In this document: positions 33,770-45,943 of the stretch, piece by piece
Position numbering within the stretch: position 1 is the first letter of the stretch
Layout: each line of letters starts with the position of its first letter
NCBI GenBank assembly: GCA_029204225.1
Contig: CM055095.1
Span: forward strand, 17,285,233-17,349,232
Origin: Diphasiastrum complanatum
Taxonomy: Eukaryota > Streptophyta > Lycopodiopsida > Lycopodiales > Lycopodiaceae
Direction of reading: 5' to 3'
DNA length: 64,000 nucleotides
The notes under the pieces: generated by a model
Database searches by the model: none
What the model was told of the DNA's origin: nothing
Seen by the model: only the letters and a program-made list of their open reading frames with translations
Position numbers and translations under genes: made by a program

Positions 33770-35400
33770 GCCTACATATGTGAAGACATGTGTGCAGCAT
33801 CAACATCTGACACACATGAGGTGATCCTAGACTCAGAAGCCACCTCACACTTCGTGACATGAAGACAAATAATGTCTGATTTCAGAAGTGCAAATCCTTC
33901 AAGATTCATAGTTCTTGGAGATGGATCTAAGCATCAAGTGAAAGGTATTGGTTCACTATGGCTCAACACCAATGGCAGAGACAGATGACTCGAAGACATT
34001 CTGTCCGTGCCTACTCTGCAACAAGATTTGCTTTCTATAGCAAGAATAGTTGATGTAGGGATGCGTGTGACGTTTTTTGACGAAGCATGCAACGTGATTA
34101 ATGCCAGTACCAGTACTCTGATCGCTCAAGGCAGAAGAAAAGGGAACCTATATCATCTGAAGGTATGCCTACTAGCAAATCAAGTGCATCAGACTCATGA
34201 TGACTCGCTAGACACTCTGTGGCATAGAAGACTCTGCCACATAAACTCAATGGCACTTTACTAGGCAAGCCATCATGGAGCGATAACAGGTGTCAACATA
34301 TCGAATGCAACCAGTTCGACCACCTATGATGCATGTTGGAAGGGCAAGATGTCACACATTCCATTCATCAAAGACTCCTACAGAATGACTAAGATTCTGA
34401 AGTTAGTGCATTCTGACATTTGCGGACCATTCAATGTGATTTCAGTAGGAGGTTCAAAATATTATCTAGCCTTCATTGATGACTATAGCAAATTTTCCAG
34501 AGTGTATTTTATTCAGAATAAATCTGAACTCTCAATAAATTCATAGAATATGTAAATTGGGCTGAAAGATGTACAGACAACAAGGTTAAGCAAATCAGCA
34601 CAGATCGAGGTGGCGAATACATCTCGAAATAATTCACTGACTTTTGCAATGATTGTGGCATCATTCACAAAAGAACCGAGGCCTACACATCGCAGCACAA
34701 CGATGTTGTAGAAAGAAAGAATAGGACCCTGATGGAAGCTGCAAGATGCATGATGGCCTACTCGAAGGCTCCAAGGGTACTGTGGGCTGAAGCAGTAGCT
34801 ACAGCCGCATACATCCAGAACAGGACAAGGAAGTCTGGTGTTCCTCACACAACACCACAAGAGCTATGGTGGGGTAGAAAGCCCAATCTGTCTCACATCA
34901 GAATCTTTGGTTGTGCAGCTTATGCACATATTTCTGATAAGCTTCGAAAGAAGCTTAATGAGAAAGCCAAGCAGGGATTTTTAGTAGGCTATGACAACAA
35001 CTCGTCATACTACAGAATCTACATGCCAGGCATGAACACTGTGAAAACAGTGAGAGATGTCAGATTCGATGAGAGTAGGACAATGGCCAACGACGATCCT
35101 ATCAACTATCAAGTTCTAGAGAGACAGTACTATGACTGCCTCCAGCGAAAGAGGGAGCAGATGACGAAGATTCGAGCGATGAATCAGAAGAAGAAAGATT
35201 CAAGAGGCAGCCTACTGCTATAGTTCATGTAAACCAAGATGGTTTCGGACTGAGCAAAGCAGACAAGGGCAAAGGCATTGCTGTACTAGGAGGATCTCCT
35301 AGAAGGTCGACAAGACCACGAAGGCGCCAGCAAGATATGTGCCAGGCAGCTCATCTTCCATATTAGAAGAGTCTTGCGGATTCAGTGGCAAACCGGTAGT
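33770..35400 (+). pseudogene. pol: Copia A2 protease and integrase
   Basis: The protease reads VILDSEATSHFVT, in which the Gly of DSGAT is Glu, then a stop. GAG-pre-integrase is LWHRRLCHINSMA with YDAC in place of CDAC. The integrase core has LVHSDICGPF, STDRGGEYIS and, from 34732, EAARCMMAYSKAPRVLWAEA. The block after it (GRKPNLSHIRIFGCAAYAHI) is open for 163 codons to about 35220. Frameshifts at about 34525 and stops at about 34630 separate the domains. A2 keeps the catalytic Glu (ERKNRT) that is broken in A1. Confidence 0.8.
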
Positions 35401-36600
35401 CCAAAAAAGGACAAATGGATCCAAGCCATGAACAAAGAGATGGAGTCCATGAGGAAGAATCAGATATGGACGTTGGAGCCATTACCACATAAGCGCAAGA
35501 CTGTCAAATGCAAATGAGTTTTCAAGCTCAAATACGGAGCAGATGGAAATGTCACGAAATATAAGGCAAGATTGGTAGCGAAGGGATTTTCTCAGAGATA
35601 TGGTATTGACTACTTTGAGACCTTCTCTCCTGTCATCAAACATTCATCCCTATGACTGTTATCTGCATATGCAGCAGCTTGTGACCTTAGGATTCACATT
35701 GTGGATGAGAAGACAGCCTTCTTGCATGGCGATTTAGACGAAGAGTTCTATATGGATCAACCCCCAGGATATGTCTCGAATTCACTTCTTGACTATGCAT
35801 GCAGAATACATAGAAGCATCTACGGTCTGAAACAGTCAGCCCAACAATTGTACAAGAAGAAAGATCAAGCCCTAAAATATTAGGATTCAAGCCTCTGTTA
35901 GCTGATTCTAATGTTTATATCAGAATTACAGATTGGAAGATCATCATTGTGGATGTATATGTGGACGACACTCTGATACTTTGTAGGAGTGAGCAGCTAA
36001 TTGCTGAAGTGAAGACAGACATCTTGAAACATTTCGAGATCTGGATCTAGGAGAAGCTAGGTGTTACCTAGGCTTGCAAGTTGAAAGGGACTATGAGGGA
36101 GGTAAGTTATACCTTCACCAGTCCAGATACACCTAGAAGATCCGAGAGGACTTTGGGATGTTGAACTATAAAGGAGCAAATACTCCAATGCTCGCAGGGA
36201 CGGTGCTGACAAGCGACGACTGTCCGAAGACTGAGGAAGAAAGAGAATAGATGCAGCTCACACCTTACAAGAAGCTGATAGGATCACTGATGTACCTTGC
36301 AGACAACACACGTCCTGATATTGCTTATGTAGTATTCAGGATGAGCCAATTTTGCACGAATCCAAGCTCGACACATTGGAAGATTGCGAAACAAATTTTG
36401 AAATATCTTCAATTAACGAGGGATTATGGGTTGTGTTATTGTCGTGGTGCAGGTTTCAAGATACTTTCCTGCAGCAATGCTAGCTAGCTGGGCATCTCTC
36501 AAGGACGATTGTAAAAGCATCTCAGGAGGGTGGACCATCGCATCAGGAGCAGTAATTCTCTGGGGCAGCAAGAAGCAGGTCATTGTAGCCTAGTCATCCT
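35401..36600 (+). pseudogene. pol: Copia A2 reverse transcriptase
   Basis: The linker WIQAMNKEMESMRKNQIW is intact here, although A1 lost it. RT follows: [55 protein letters not shown], and catalytic YVDD at 35958-35969. LIGSLMYLADNTRPDIAYVV starts the C-terminal part at about 36267. Stops at about 35520, 35655, 35881 and 36249 break the frame. Confidence 0.85.
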
Positions 36601-36948
36601 TCGAACCAGAGTATGTTACAGTAGCAAAGATGGCCAACGAGATAATGTGGCTAAGGCAGTTCTTGGACGAATTGGGTGAAACAAGGAATGAGCCTCTGGT
36701 CTTGCAGATGGACAACACCTCTGCAATACATCTAACAAAAGATCTCGTGTTCCATTCCAGAACAAAGCACATTGCGATCAGGTATCACTTGATCACGAAT
36801 CTAATTGAAAAGAAGATGTTGCAGACCACCTTCTTCAAAACGAAAGACATGGTTGCCGACATCTTCACCAAAGCCCTGGACAAAGGACTCTTTGAGAGAC
36901 AGAGGAGTAGTCTCGGGATCGTAAAGCTATCATGCTTTGAGAGGGAGC
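36601..36948 (+). pseudogene. pol: Copia A2 RNase H and polypurine tract
   Basis: The frame from 36630 reads LQMDNTSAIHLTKDLVFHSR, TKHIAIRYHLITNLIEKK and MVADIFTKALDKG, the copia RNase H signature. It ends at gagagggagc (about 36939-36948), the polypurine tract before the LTR. Confidence 0.8.
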
Positions 36949-37954
36949 TGAAGAAACAAAAATTTCTAACTACAAAGCCTTGCTAGCTTTCAGCCCTCCA
37001 CTTGACATGAAATACGAAGACGAACGGTTCGTGAACACGAAAGTCAAAGGAGACAAACACGAACGGTTCGCAAACACGAAAGTCAAAGAAACGTGAATCT
37101 TTTGTGGTCCAGTACAAGAAAAGACAGACAACCAAAATGAAACCAACGATGGAAATGGAACCAACGATGGAAACAAAACCAACGTCACGAAACCTTCTCC
37201 TACCCTTGACGCTCCAAAGAGTACCAGCGAGATCATGTAAGTATCTAGAAGTACAGATGTCTGATCTGATGGCATAATGTCAGCAGATACACTTCAGGTC
37301 ATGGCTAATCTGCCACTCTTGTAATTTCCTGATTAGTTGTAGATGCTAATCTAAAAGCTACATAGAGTGACTATATACTTACTAGATGATACTTGACAAA
37401 GAGCGTAATGAAGTAGTCTGATGCTAGTAAGCAATCAAGACAAAATTATAGAATACATGTCCGCCTGCATGCAAAGACAATTCTGTCTAGGATCTGTAGA
37501 TCCAACTGTCCACTAGTAAAGCGAGACGATTACTCGTGAGAGAACCATGATTCTCCCATGCCAACGCATTGCGTGGATTTGCATGCAGTGCTTGAAGAAT
37601 CAGAGAGAGATCAATATAGATAAATTTTCTTGTCATGTCTGATCTTGAATAAAAAATGTGTCTGCTGTTATTCGTGTGTCTAAGTTTTCTTGTTCATTTT
37701 TAATTCCGCACCTTGGTTGAAACTATGTTGAGTGTTGCATTCATTTTATAAACGTAGATCAGCGGTGCTTGACTACATTTTGGAGGACTGTAGGAGTGAT
37801 TCAACCACAAGTGTCCAACGATCACATCTGAACTCCATCCGAGTCGCAAGAAAATTGCGGTTGATTCGCTTTCGTGAAAGCTTTGTGACTGTTTCAGCGA
37901 ATTTCTTACCTTTCTCTTCAGTGACATCAGAGCATATCACCTCGATTCTCATCA
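36949..37954 (+). repeat. Copia A2 3' LTR
   Basis: It starts TGAAGAAACAAAAAT and ends TTCTCATCA. The following ataac is the first flanking sequence and belongs to copia B. Confidence 0.8.
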
Positions 37955-40345
37955 ATAACTATGTGCTTCGTTTTTTACTGAAATACAAAATCTTTCATAA
38001 GATAGATTGTTGAAGTATTATCCATTAGCAAGACATAAGGTTCAGAAATAGATTCAACAAATCCTTTCAACATCTTTTTGATCCAGATCAGCTCGTTTGC
38101 CATCTTGGCTGCTGCTACATATTTCGCTTCACAAGAAGATTGAGCTACTGATGTTTGCTTCTTGCTTATCCAGAGTATGGCTGCACCAGATACTAGAGTA
38201 CAACCTCCTGAAATACTTTTGCTATCATCCTTCATGGATGCCCAGCTTGTGTCACTGTAAGATTCGATGTGAAATCCAACTTCCTTCGAATAACACAGTC
38301 CATGGTCTTTCATTTTCTGGAGATATTGTAGTACTCTTTTTTCCAAGTTCCAATGCAATGATACTGGGTTTTGATTATATTGGCTCAGCCTATATACTGC
38401 AAATGATATATCAGGTCTGGTGTTGTCTGCAAGATATAACAATGATCCAATCAGCCTATGATAGGGTGTTTTGGCCATTTGCTTCTCTTCCTCAAGAGTC
38501 TACAGACAGTCTGCCTTGCTCAGTATTGTTCCAAGTATCATGGGAGTATGCACACCTTTGCATTTGAGCATATTGAAGTTTTGAATGATCTTTGAGTGTA
38601 CTTTTGTTGGTGAAGATACAACTTACCACCTTCAAAGTCTCTTTGAATCTGCAAGCCTAGATAGATTTTAGCTTCTCCTAGGTCAGCGATCTCAAATATT
38701 TCAGAAATGTTTCTTTTGACAACTGAATATAACTTATCTCTTCTTGGATGGCATTTTGTCCTCCATTGCTTGAATCCAACGATCTTTATATGGTCCATCA
38801 ATAGCTTCCTCAAATGTTTGAGGTTCGTCAGAGAAACCATGAAATTTGATGGTTGTATTAAAAACATCTTGACCATACCTTTCTGGTGGTTTTCATTGTC
38901 TGTCAGATCTTCTCACAAGTGGTTTTGAGTTTGATTCTGATTCGTCCTTTTTTGCTAGAATTCGAGCTGGTGATTCGAGTATGTCAAGTACTCGATCTTG
39001 ATCTCCCTATGAATCTGGTAATTCTCTTTCATCTTCTGCTTGTTTTACTTCTGTCGTCGATGGTAGCTCATAATAGTTTTTGAGAATTTCATGCCCGACT
39101 AGATCATTGTCTGCTATGTATTGCGACTCATCAAATTTAACATCTCAAACAACTTTTATTCTACCAGTTTTGGGTACATAGACATGATAATATGACGAAT
39201 GTAACTCGAATCCTAACAGAAAACCTTGTTTTGTCTTTTCACCGAATTTCTTTCTCAGCTTGTCTAGTATGTGCATATACACTGCGCATTCAAATGTCTG
39301 AACATGTGCAAGATTTGGCTTCGATTTCCACCATATCTCATGAGGAGTTTTTTCCGATATTCCAGATTTCAGAATTCGATTTTGAAGATAATTTGATATA
39401 GCCACTGCTTCTGCCCACAACTGTTTTGGTGCTTTCACATGAGCCATCATACACCTAGCAGCTTCCATAAGTGTACGATTCCTTCGTTCAGCTATTCCAT
39501 TGTGCTGAAGTGTGTATGATGTAGTCTTTGTATGCATAATACCTCGATCAGTACAGTAAGCTTTGAAATCGTTGGAAATGTACTCACCTCAATGATCTGT
39601 GCAAATCCGCTTCAACTTATTGTCTGTCTGCTTCTCAGCCCAATTTGTATACTCAATGAATTTCTCGAAAGCTTCAAATTGTGTACGTATAGAGTATACC
39701 ACAGTGAACTTGCTGAAGTCATCGATACACGTTATGAAGTACTTTGCATCACCAAATGACAATACTCCAAATGGTCCACAAATATCTGAATTTACAATTT
39801 TCAGTATCTTAGTTGCTTTATAAACATCCTTACTAAAAGGTGTTCTAGTCATCTTGTCTTTAAGACAGGAGTCGTAGGTAGTTCAAATATTTCTACTTTT
39901 GATTTCGACTCCTTCAATTCTCTGACTTTTGTTGGCTTGGTACAAGGCTTCCATGTTCATGTGACATGGCCTCTTGTGCCATCAACTATGTGCTTAGAAC
40001 CATCTCCAAGTATAATGAATCTCGAATAGTTTATCTTCTTGTACTTAGAAAATATTTGTTTCGAGGAAACAAAATGTGAGGTGGCTCCCGAATCAAGTAC
40101 TATTTCTCAAATTTTCGAATTTGTTGAACAACATAGATCAGCACTAACATAAGCTGCTGAGTTTCTTGTTGTCCTGTCTTTTGCTGCTCTAGAGCATCTG
40201 CTTTGTCTTCGACATAGTTTAAATCTGAAGGTTCACCTCGATTCTGCTCCTTTTCGTTTCTGAGATTCTGATAATAGTCTACTGCTACATGACCTCGTTT
40301 ATGACAATGAATGCATTCAATCTTTGAATTTAACTAACACTTAAC
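37955..40345 (-). pseudogene. gag-pol: Copia B nucleocapsid, protease, integrase and RNase H
   Basis: Reading downward from 40345: a zinc knuckle CIHCHKRGHVAVDY (last Cys to Tyr), protease VLDSGATSHFVSS (intact) with LGDGSKH, integrase (KIVNSDICGPFGVLSFGDAK, ICTDH, NGIAERRNRTLMEAARCMMA; catalytic Glu kept), the RT start (RWIQAMEDKMPSKKR), then a jump at about 38740 to the distal RT (YLGLQIQRDFEGGKLYLHQ). The central RT with YVDD is therefore deleted. RNase H follows (SYSDTSWASMKDDSKSISGG, LLMDNTSTIYLMKDFVF) up to the A2 insertion. Confidence 0.85.
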
Positions 40346-41880
40346 GGTGAGGAAACATGATGAAGGCTTGGTGACAAGGTGAAGGAACTGATAGTTCTAC
40401 GGTTGCAGTCTTGGACCCTTGCAATGTCGAGCTTCGACCACCACTTGCTGGGTGAGGAGCTTGCTTTATTTGCAAGTTCACGGATGTCTTCATCTTTCAT
40501 TTTCTGCAGCTCTTTCTTTTGATCCGTTACTTTTGGATCTCTTTGGGCTTCATAAGAGGGGATTCAACTACCATTACTCCAGAGAGTTTCTTTTGATCAA
40601 GATCGATCTGACTCATCTGTTGTTTAAGTTTTGTCCTTTCCTCCCCAGCTTCCTGGATCTTTCTTTTTATTTCTTCTAGCTGCTTCGCCTGCTTTTGTAG
40701 GTCTCTTTCGGTTGAACAACCAATATAGGTGGTAGTTGGTCGATAGACATGAGAATGGGCCCAGAATATGGCAAGAGGTTGGTTGAAGAAGGAGACTAAT
40801 TTTCCAATGCTTGTGTTTCCCTTTCTGAAGGATCTTCGTCACAACTGGGATACTTCTTCTGATTGAGTCTCTTTGGATTGCCCATCTATCTTCTTAGCTT
40901 TGTCGTTTTCATATTTTGACTTGTGACCTTGGCTGTCGATCTTGTTGATGTTGTTGTTGGCAGCGTAACTGCTCCAGTGGATCCAAGCAGATCCACTCTC
41001 TCCCCCATAATCTGTTGGTGGGGATGTTGTTGCTGGTGACTGTTCTGTAGTTGACTCAAAGAATAATATGGCAATGAGGTGCAGGAATCAACTCTAACTT
41101 GTCATGGATTTCTCATATTTATCAAAAATTTGAAACTGTTGTACATGGTAATCTGAAGATGGATAGATGAATGAAAATGTGTTCTGGAGATGCTCTACAG
41201 AAGACTCTCATGCAGTAGCTATTCCTCATGCAAAAATTAGTCACACAAAATAGGTGAAGAGAAACAAAGAAATAAACAAATGTTACAAATAGTGAGAACT
41301 GTATAGCACTTGTCGAACAAAAGTTGCATTCATCAACATTGATAATGTACCTTGATAGTTGCAATATTTCAGCTATTTTGTAGAGTAATGTAACTTACTA
41401 TGACATGCCCTTGTCAAAACAAGACAGGGTTGGTGACACTAAAATCTATCAACATGGATAACATATGTTGTAAGATATAGCGTGAGATGCGGGTATGGTT
41501 GAGGTACTATGTCCTGAGGACCTCGTCGAACAAGAGATTCAGAACCGAATCTCTAAGTGGATTTCCGAATCCTAGATTTGTTGTGTATTGGCACATTGGA
41601 AATCTTATCAGCATGTGGAAAGACTAATAGATTTGAGGTTGTAGAAGGGGAGAAAAACTATCAATTCTCTGTGGAGGTTGCTCTTGGTTGGACATTGTAG
41701 CAGATGATGGAATATCGGTTTTACTTTCTTTCGACAAGGACTCATTTTAGATTGTCTTTTTGCATTATGGTACTAGCGTATTGGACGGTGATGTAGAAGT
41801 TTACAAGAAACTTCTCGATCGAGCAGCAGGTTTAATTGTTGTTTGCTATGGTGCTCATGTTGTTGTCGTGAAGATCCTAT
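40346..41880 (-). other. G2 distal region (coiled-coil start and spacer)
   Basis: Homologous to 6975-8720 of G1. The coiled-coil segment is seen in the 40346-40720 region, and the Pro/Gln-rich frame of G1 is broken by deletions (about 40740-41045). No enzyme motif occurs. Confidence 0.5.
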
Positions 41881-41924
41881 TACAATTCATAACTGACATG
41901 ATTGGCAGGTAGGACCTTAGCGTG

Positions 41925-43206
41925 TTGCTTTGGATAGTCTTTGAAACTGTGTTTTCTTATACAGTCGGGACACTCAGGATGGTACTTGGTCTGACTGGAC
42001 AATCAACCATGAAGTGGCCAGTTTCACCACAGATGAAACATCTGGTGTGCAATGGCCCTTGTATAACTGCATAGCCATCTTGTATGGCTAGTGGGTCTGG
42101 ACTTTCTGATGGATAGTCAGGATAAGCCAAGGCATTTCCAGATTGGAATGGGTGTTCTTCATATTGTTGAACTATATGTGCTTGGATAGGTCGATATGAA
42201 GGACAAGCATCAATAGGATGCGTAGCCCGGTAGTGTGGGCACCATATTGTTTTTCGTCTATAAGGTACCTGTGCAAGGTTTGACTGACCAAGCATACTGC
42301 TTTGGATAGACTTCAGGGTAGTTTGAAACTCATTGGTGAGTTTCTCCATTTGAAGTTGGTGTTGCTTATTAAGCAACTCCAATTGGGATTTCCAAAGCTG
42401 ATCTCGGGTGTCCTTGATCGGCTTTGACTCATGGATAGGAGCACGTGGTGCTCGCCTTTCCCTGGATTCGTCAACATCTGATCCTTCGTCTTCTTCCTTG
42501 ATGGCATCAAACATAGCTAATTTGAGGCTCATATATTCATCATTGAATTTAAGCTCGCATCTAATCCATCTTGGAAGGCCGACTAAGAACCAGATGATGA
42601 ACATCTGTTTAGAGGGCTATTCTTGTACTTGAATTTTGAGATGTTTGAAACGCTCAATATAGTCTCGTACTCATTCGTCTTTTGTCATTTTGATATTACT
42701 TAGCTTGACAAAAGGGCTTTCTATCCAACGAAATGGCTTGAAGCGTTTGATAAAGGCCTCCTTCAAGAGTGACCAGTCACGTTTATCTTCACGATCAAGG
42801 TTAAAAGACCATTCTCGTGCTCGATCGATCATGGTCATCGAGAAGAGTTGAATCACGGCGTCGGGTGATGTCTCGCCATATACATCACATGCATTCTCAA
42901 AGATTTGCAAAAAGCTTTGAGGGTCCAAACTACCGTCAAACTTTGGTAGATCTAGTTTGGGTGTACGTCTCTCATGATGAGCATTGTGGGTAGCAGAGAC
43001 TCCATCAAGGTTGGTTCTGGCATGGGATGTTTCAACACCATGAACATGGGTTCTAGCTCGTGAGGGCTCTTGAATGGGTTTGTGGATGGCTCGTGTATTT
43101 GGGCCCGCATTTTGTAGAACCTATGACATCTGATTTGTTCAGTTGTAGGGGACCTTATCTCATATGGATAATCGTCTAGGATTTGAAGATCTGTATGTTG
43201 GTCCAT
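41925..43206 (-). pseudogene. gag: G2 gag with zinc knuckles
   Basis: A frame from 43206 (MDQHTDLQILDDYPYEIRSP) leads, after a frameshift, to PKLDLPKFDGSLDPQSFLQ (about 42950), the capsid block (MTMIDRAREWSFNLDREDKR) and, from 42604, a 215-codon open stretch with helical LLNKQHQLQMEKLTNEFQTT. Zinc knuckles: CPHYRATHPIDAC (second Cys to Tyr), CFICGETGHFMVDC (intact) and, in another frame, CPDCIRKHSFKDY (last Cys to Tyr). It is better preserved than G1 gag, and the broken fingers differ from those of G1. Confidence 0.8.
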
Positions 43207-43269
43207 GGGGTATTGTTGTGTCTTTTTGTGTTGGGTATGTGTTTCTGGTGTTTTTGGATTTTTTAGGGT

Positions 43270-44055
43270 GTTGAAGGAAGTGAAGGTGGCGCCTCATTAT
43301 GAAAAGGGATTTCCTATTGGTATGAGTTTTATTTTTTGAAATTTTTTTTGTATTCATGCTTTTTTTTTTTCAGTCTCTAAGGCTGTGGGCAGATGGTGGT
43401 TCAGTCGGAATGTCAATCAGAGGTGTCGGTTGAAAGTTATGTGGTTTGGCATGGAGTGCGTCGGTTGAGATGGTGAGGAACACTGTCGGTCAAGATTGGA
43501 CCCAGACCCATCAGTCGAGATCGGACGCGAACCCGTTCGTCGAGATCGGACACAAACTCATCGGTCGAGATCTCAGATAGGGGTCGGTTGAGATGGAAGT
43601 GGAGGGTGTTGGTTGAGATGGAAGTAGAGGGCGTCGATTGAGATGGAACTGGAGGGCGTCGGCTGAGATGGAAGTGGAGGGCGTCGGCTGAGATGGAAGT
43701 GGAGGGCGTTGGCTGAGATGGAAGTGGAGGGCGTTGGTTGAGATCCGAGGGATGGGCGTCGGTTGAGATATAACTGATGGGCTTCGGTTGAGATCTAACT
43801 GATGGTCATTGGTTGAGATAAGTCTGAAGGCCGTTGGTTGAGATAGGATTGAAGGCCGTCGGTTAAGATTTGAGAGATGGGCGTCGGTTGAGATCTAATT
43901 GGAGGCCATCGGTTGAGATGAGATTGTAGCGCATCGGTTGAGGTGTGAGAGATGGCTCTGGTGCCGGTTGAGATGGAACCGTGGTTCAGCTGGGAATAGA
44001 GCGTGAAGTGTCTATTGAGGAGTGCGGTTCGCGGTAAGCCAATTTGAAAATTAGT
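43270..44055 (-). repeat. G2 leader repeat unit 1 with 25-bp minisatellite
   Basis: It starts with the gaagtgaaggtggcgcctca-type flank and a T-rich spacer, then 25-bp units from about 43450 to 43990 in the sub-type order seen in G1, and ends with ggtaagccaatttgaaaat. Confidence 0.85.
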
Positions 44056-44826
44056 GAAGGTGGTGACTCAGTATGAAAAGGGCTTTCTATTGGTATGAGT
44101 ATTATTTTTTGAAAAAAATCTTGTGTTCATGTCTCTTTTTTTTTTTTTCAGTCTCTAAGGCTATGGGGAGATGGTTTCAGTCGAAATCTCAATCAGAGAT
44201 GTTGGTTGAAAGTTATGTGGTTTGGCATGGAGTGGGTGGAAGTGAAGGTGGTGAGGAACGCTGTCGGTCGAGATTGAACCCAGACCCGTCGATCGAGATC
44301 GGACCCAGACCCGTCGGTCGAGATCGGACACAAAGCCGTCGGTTGAGATCTTAGACAGGTGTTGGTTGAGATGGAAGTGGAGGGCGTCAGTTGAGATGGA
44401 AGTAGAGGGCGTCGGTTGAGATGGAAGTGGAGGGCGTCGGCTGAGATGGAAGTGGAGGGCATCCGCTGAGATGGAAGTGGAGGGCGTCGGTTGAGATGTA
44501 AGTGAAGGCCGTCGATTGAGATAGGACTGAAGGCCATCGGTTGAGATCCGAGAGATGGACGTCGGTTGAGATCTAACTGATGGGCTTCGATTGAGATTAG
44601 ACTGATGGTCATCGGTTGAGATAAGTCTGAAGGCCGTCGGTTGAAATCTGAGAGATGGGTGTCGGTTGAGATCTAACTGGAGGCCATCGGTTGAGATGAG
44701 ATTGTAGCGCATCGGTTGAGGTGTGAGAGATGGCTCTGGTGCCGGTTGAGATGGAACCGTGGCTCAGCTGGTAATGGAGCGTGAAGTGTCTATTGAGGAG
44801 TGTGGTTCACGGTAAGCCGGTTTGAA
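44056..44826 (-). repeat. G2 leader repeat unit 2 with 25-bp minisatellite
   Basis: A second copy of the same ~770-bp unit: flank gaaggtggtgactcagtatg, T-rich spacer, 25-bp units from about 44260 to 44760, then ggtaagccggtttgaaaat. Open frames of 183 and 139 codons on the minus strand in overlapping frames reflect the repeat (a 25-residue period every 75 bp) and are not called as genes. Confidence 0.85.
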
Positions 44827-44922
44827 AATGGTGTGCTCTGATATGAAAGCGTGGAAGTGCAAAGAGCAATGGTTGTGGAGCACAGATCAGAATGGTTTGG
44901 GCTGTGTAATGTCCGTGGAGCT

Positions 44923-44936
44923 GTGGAACGGTGCCA
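44923..44936 (-). promoter_or_regulatory. G2 primer-binding site
   Basis: The minus strand reads TGGCACCGTTCCAC two bases after the LTR end CTGTGAACA. It resembles the TGGCGCCGTTGCC primer site (tRNA-Asp type) used by many plant gypsy elements, with a few mismatches. Confidence 0.55.
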
Positions 44937-44938
44937 AA

Positions 44939-45943
44939 TGTTCACAGATTCACTGCCTCTATGAACATGGCTTTGTCTCTTTTCTTTCTTTTATTGCTTC
45001 TAATGTTACAGTTCGTCCTCATACATTCAAACATTGGAAAAATAAAGAAAAAAGTAAGGCCCCAAAAATGACACTCTATAACAATCAACAACGTTTCAGA
45101 GCAGAGAGCAAACCTACACTAACTACTGGATCAAAGAACAATCAAGAACTAGATTAGCTACTGAAAACAAGATTTCAGAAACAAGAAACAAGATTCCTAG
45201 CAGCATTTTAACAATCTAAGAATCAAGAAACACTCATCACTTGATGCTTAGATTACTCAAGAACAATCAAGAACTGGATTGTACAGAGATATGCAAGAAT
45301 CACACCACAGATCTAGCCTATTTAGTTTACTTGAATGTTGGCTCCTACATTACTCCACAAGAAAACAAGAAAGCTAATCCACTCTAAAAAAGCAGCAAAT
45401 CTAATCCACTCTACAGTCCACAACCACACACAAAAGGAGGGAAGGGCAAGATCATAAATGTATCACTCAAGAAACAAGCATGATCAAGGAGCTCAATGGT
45501 TGCACCAAACTCGTGAAGGCTCTTCTCATTTCACAAAAAGCTCCTCTTCACAAAGAGGGAGTCTCTTAAATAAGCAAGAGAGCTCCTTAGGTGGCATCCT
45601 AGGGGAATTTTCACATTTCACAAACTACAAGTGGAATAATGCTCTCCACTAGAAGTCACCATCAAAAGGTGGCTCACTCTACTTTCTTCAACAGGGGTCT
45701 ACTTGCATTTATTACATTTGCCTAGAAATACTAGTTCCTACATGGTCATTCCATCTTTCGGGATTCACCATGAGGCTTACACAGTTCTTGCATGTCCTTC
45801 CTAGCTAGTATTTCTTGGCTCTCATACTCGGCTCTCAGTCTTCATTAGTCTCGTCTTCTCGGAGACCTCCTTGATCTAAGGTGAGAGGTGCTCTTGAGTT
45901 GCTCTATTCGAGTATCTTGGGGATTCGTCAGAATCAGCCAACA
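44939..45943 (-). repeat. G2 5' LTR
   Basis: At 1005 bp, it is the partner of 5430-6521, with TGTTGGCTG and CTGTGAACA ends on the element strand. Copia B gag resumes immediately at 45944. Confidence 0.85.

Larger units (their letters stand above)
33241..37954 (+). mobile_element. Copia A2: degenerate copia element inserted in copia B
   Basis: The 5' LTR is truncated on the left (33241-33734). The remainder is PBS, protease through RNase H, polypurine tract and a full 3' LTR (36949-37954, about 1006 bp). It follows the A1 order, but gag is missing: only about 40 bp separate the PBS from protease. On its right, copia B RNase H resumes at once, which shows the insertion site. The left target duplication has been lost with the deletion at 33240. 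Confidence 0.85.
40346..45943 (-). mobile_element. G2: second gag-only LTR element, inserted in copia B gag
   Basis: On the minus strand: 5' LTR (45943-44939), primer site, two leader repeat units with 25-bp minisatellites (44820-43290), gag (about 42970-41957), spacer and coiled-coil start (to 40346). The 3' end with the polypurine tract and 3' LTR is missing. It is collinear with G1 over 6970-11100 without any pol in between. That the same pol-less layout occurs in two copies at different sites suggests a family that moves with help from another element. Confidence 0.75.

Noticed and set aside
44161-44712. 183- and 139-codon minus frames read as repeat proteins
   Set aside because: They follow from the 25-bp periodicity, occur in overlapping frames, and show no conservation beyond the DNA repeat.
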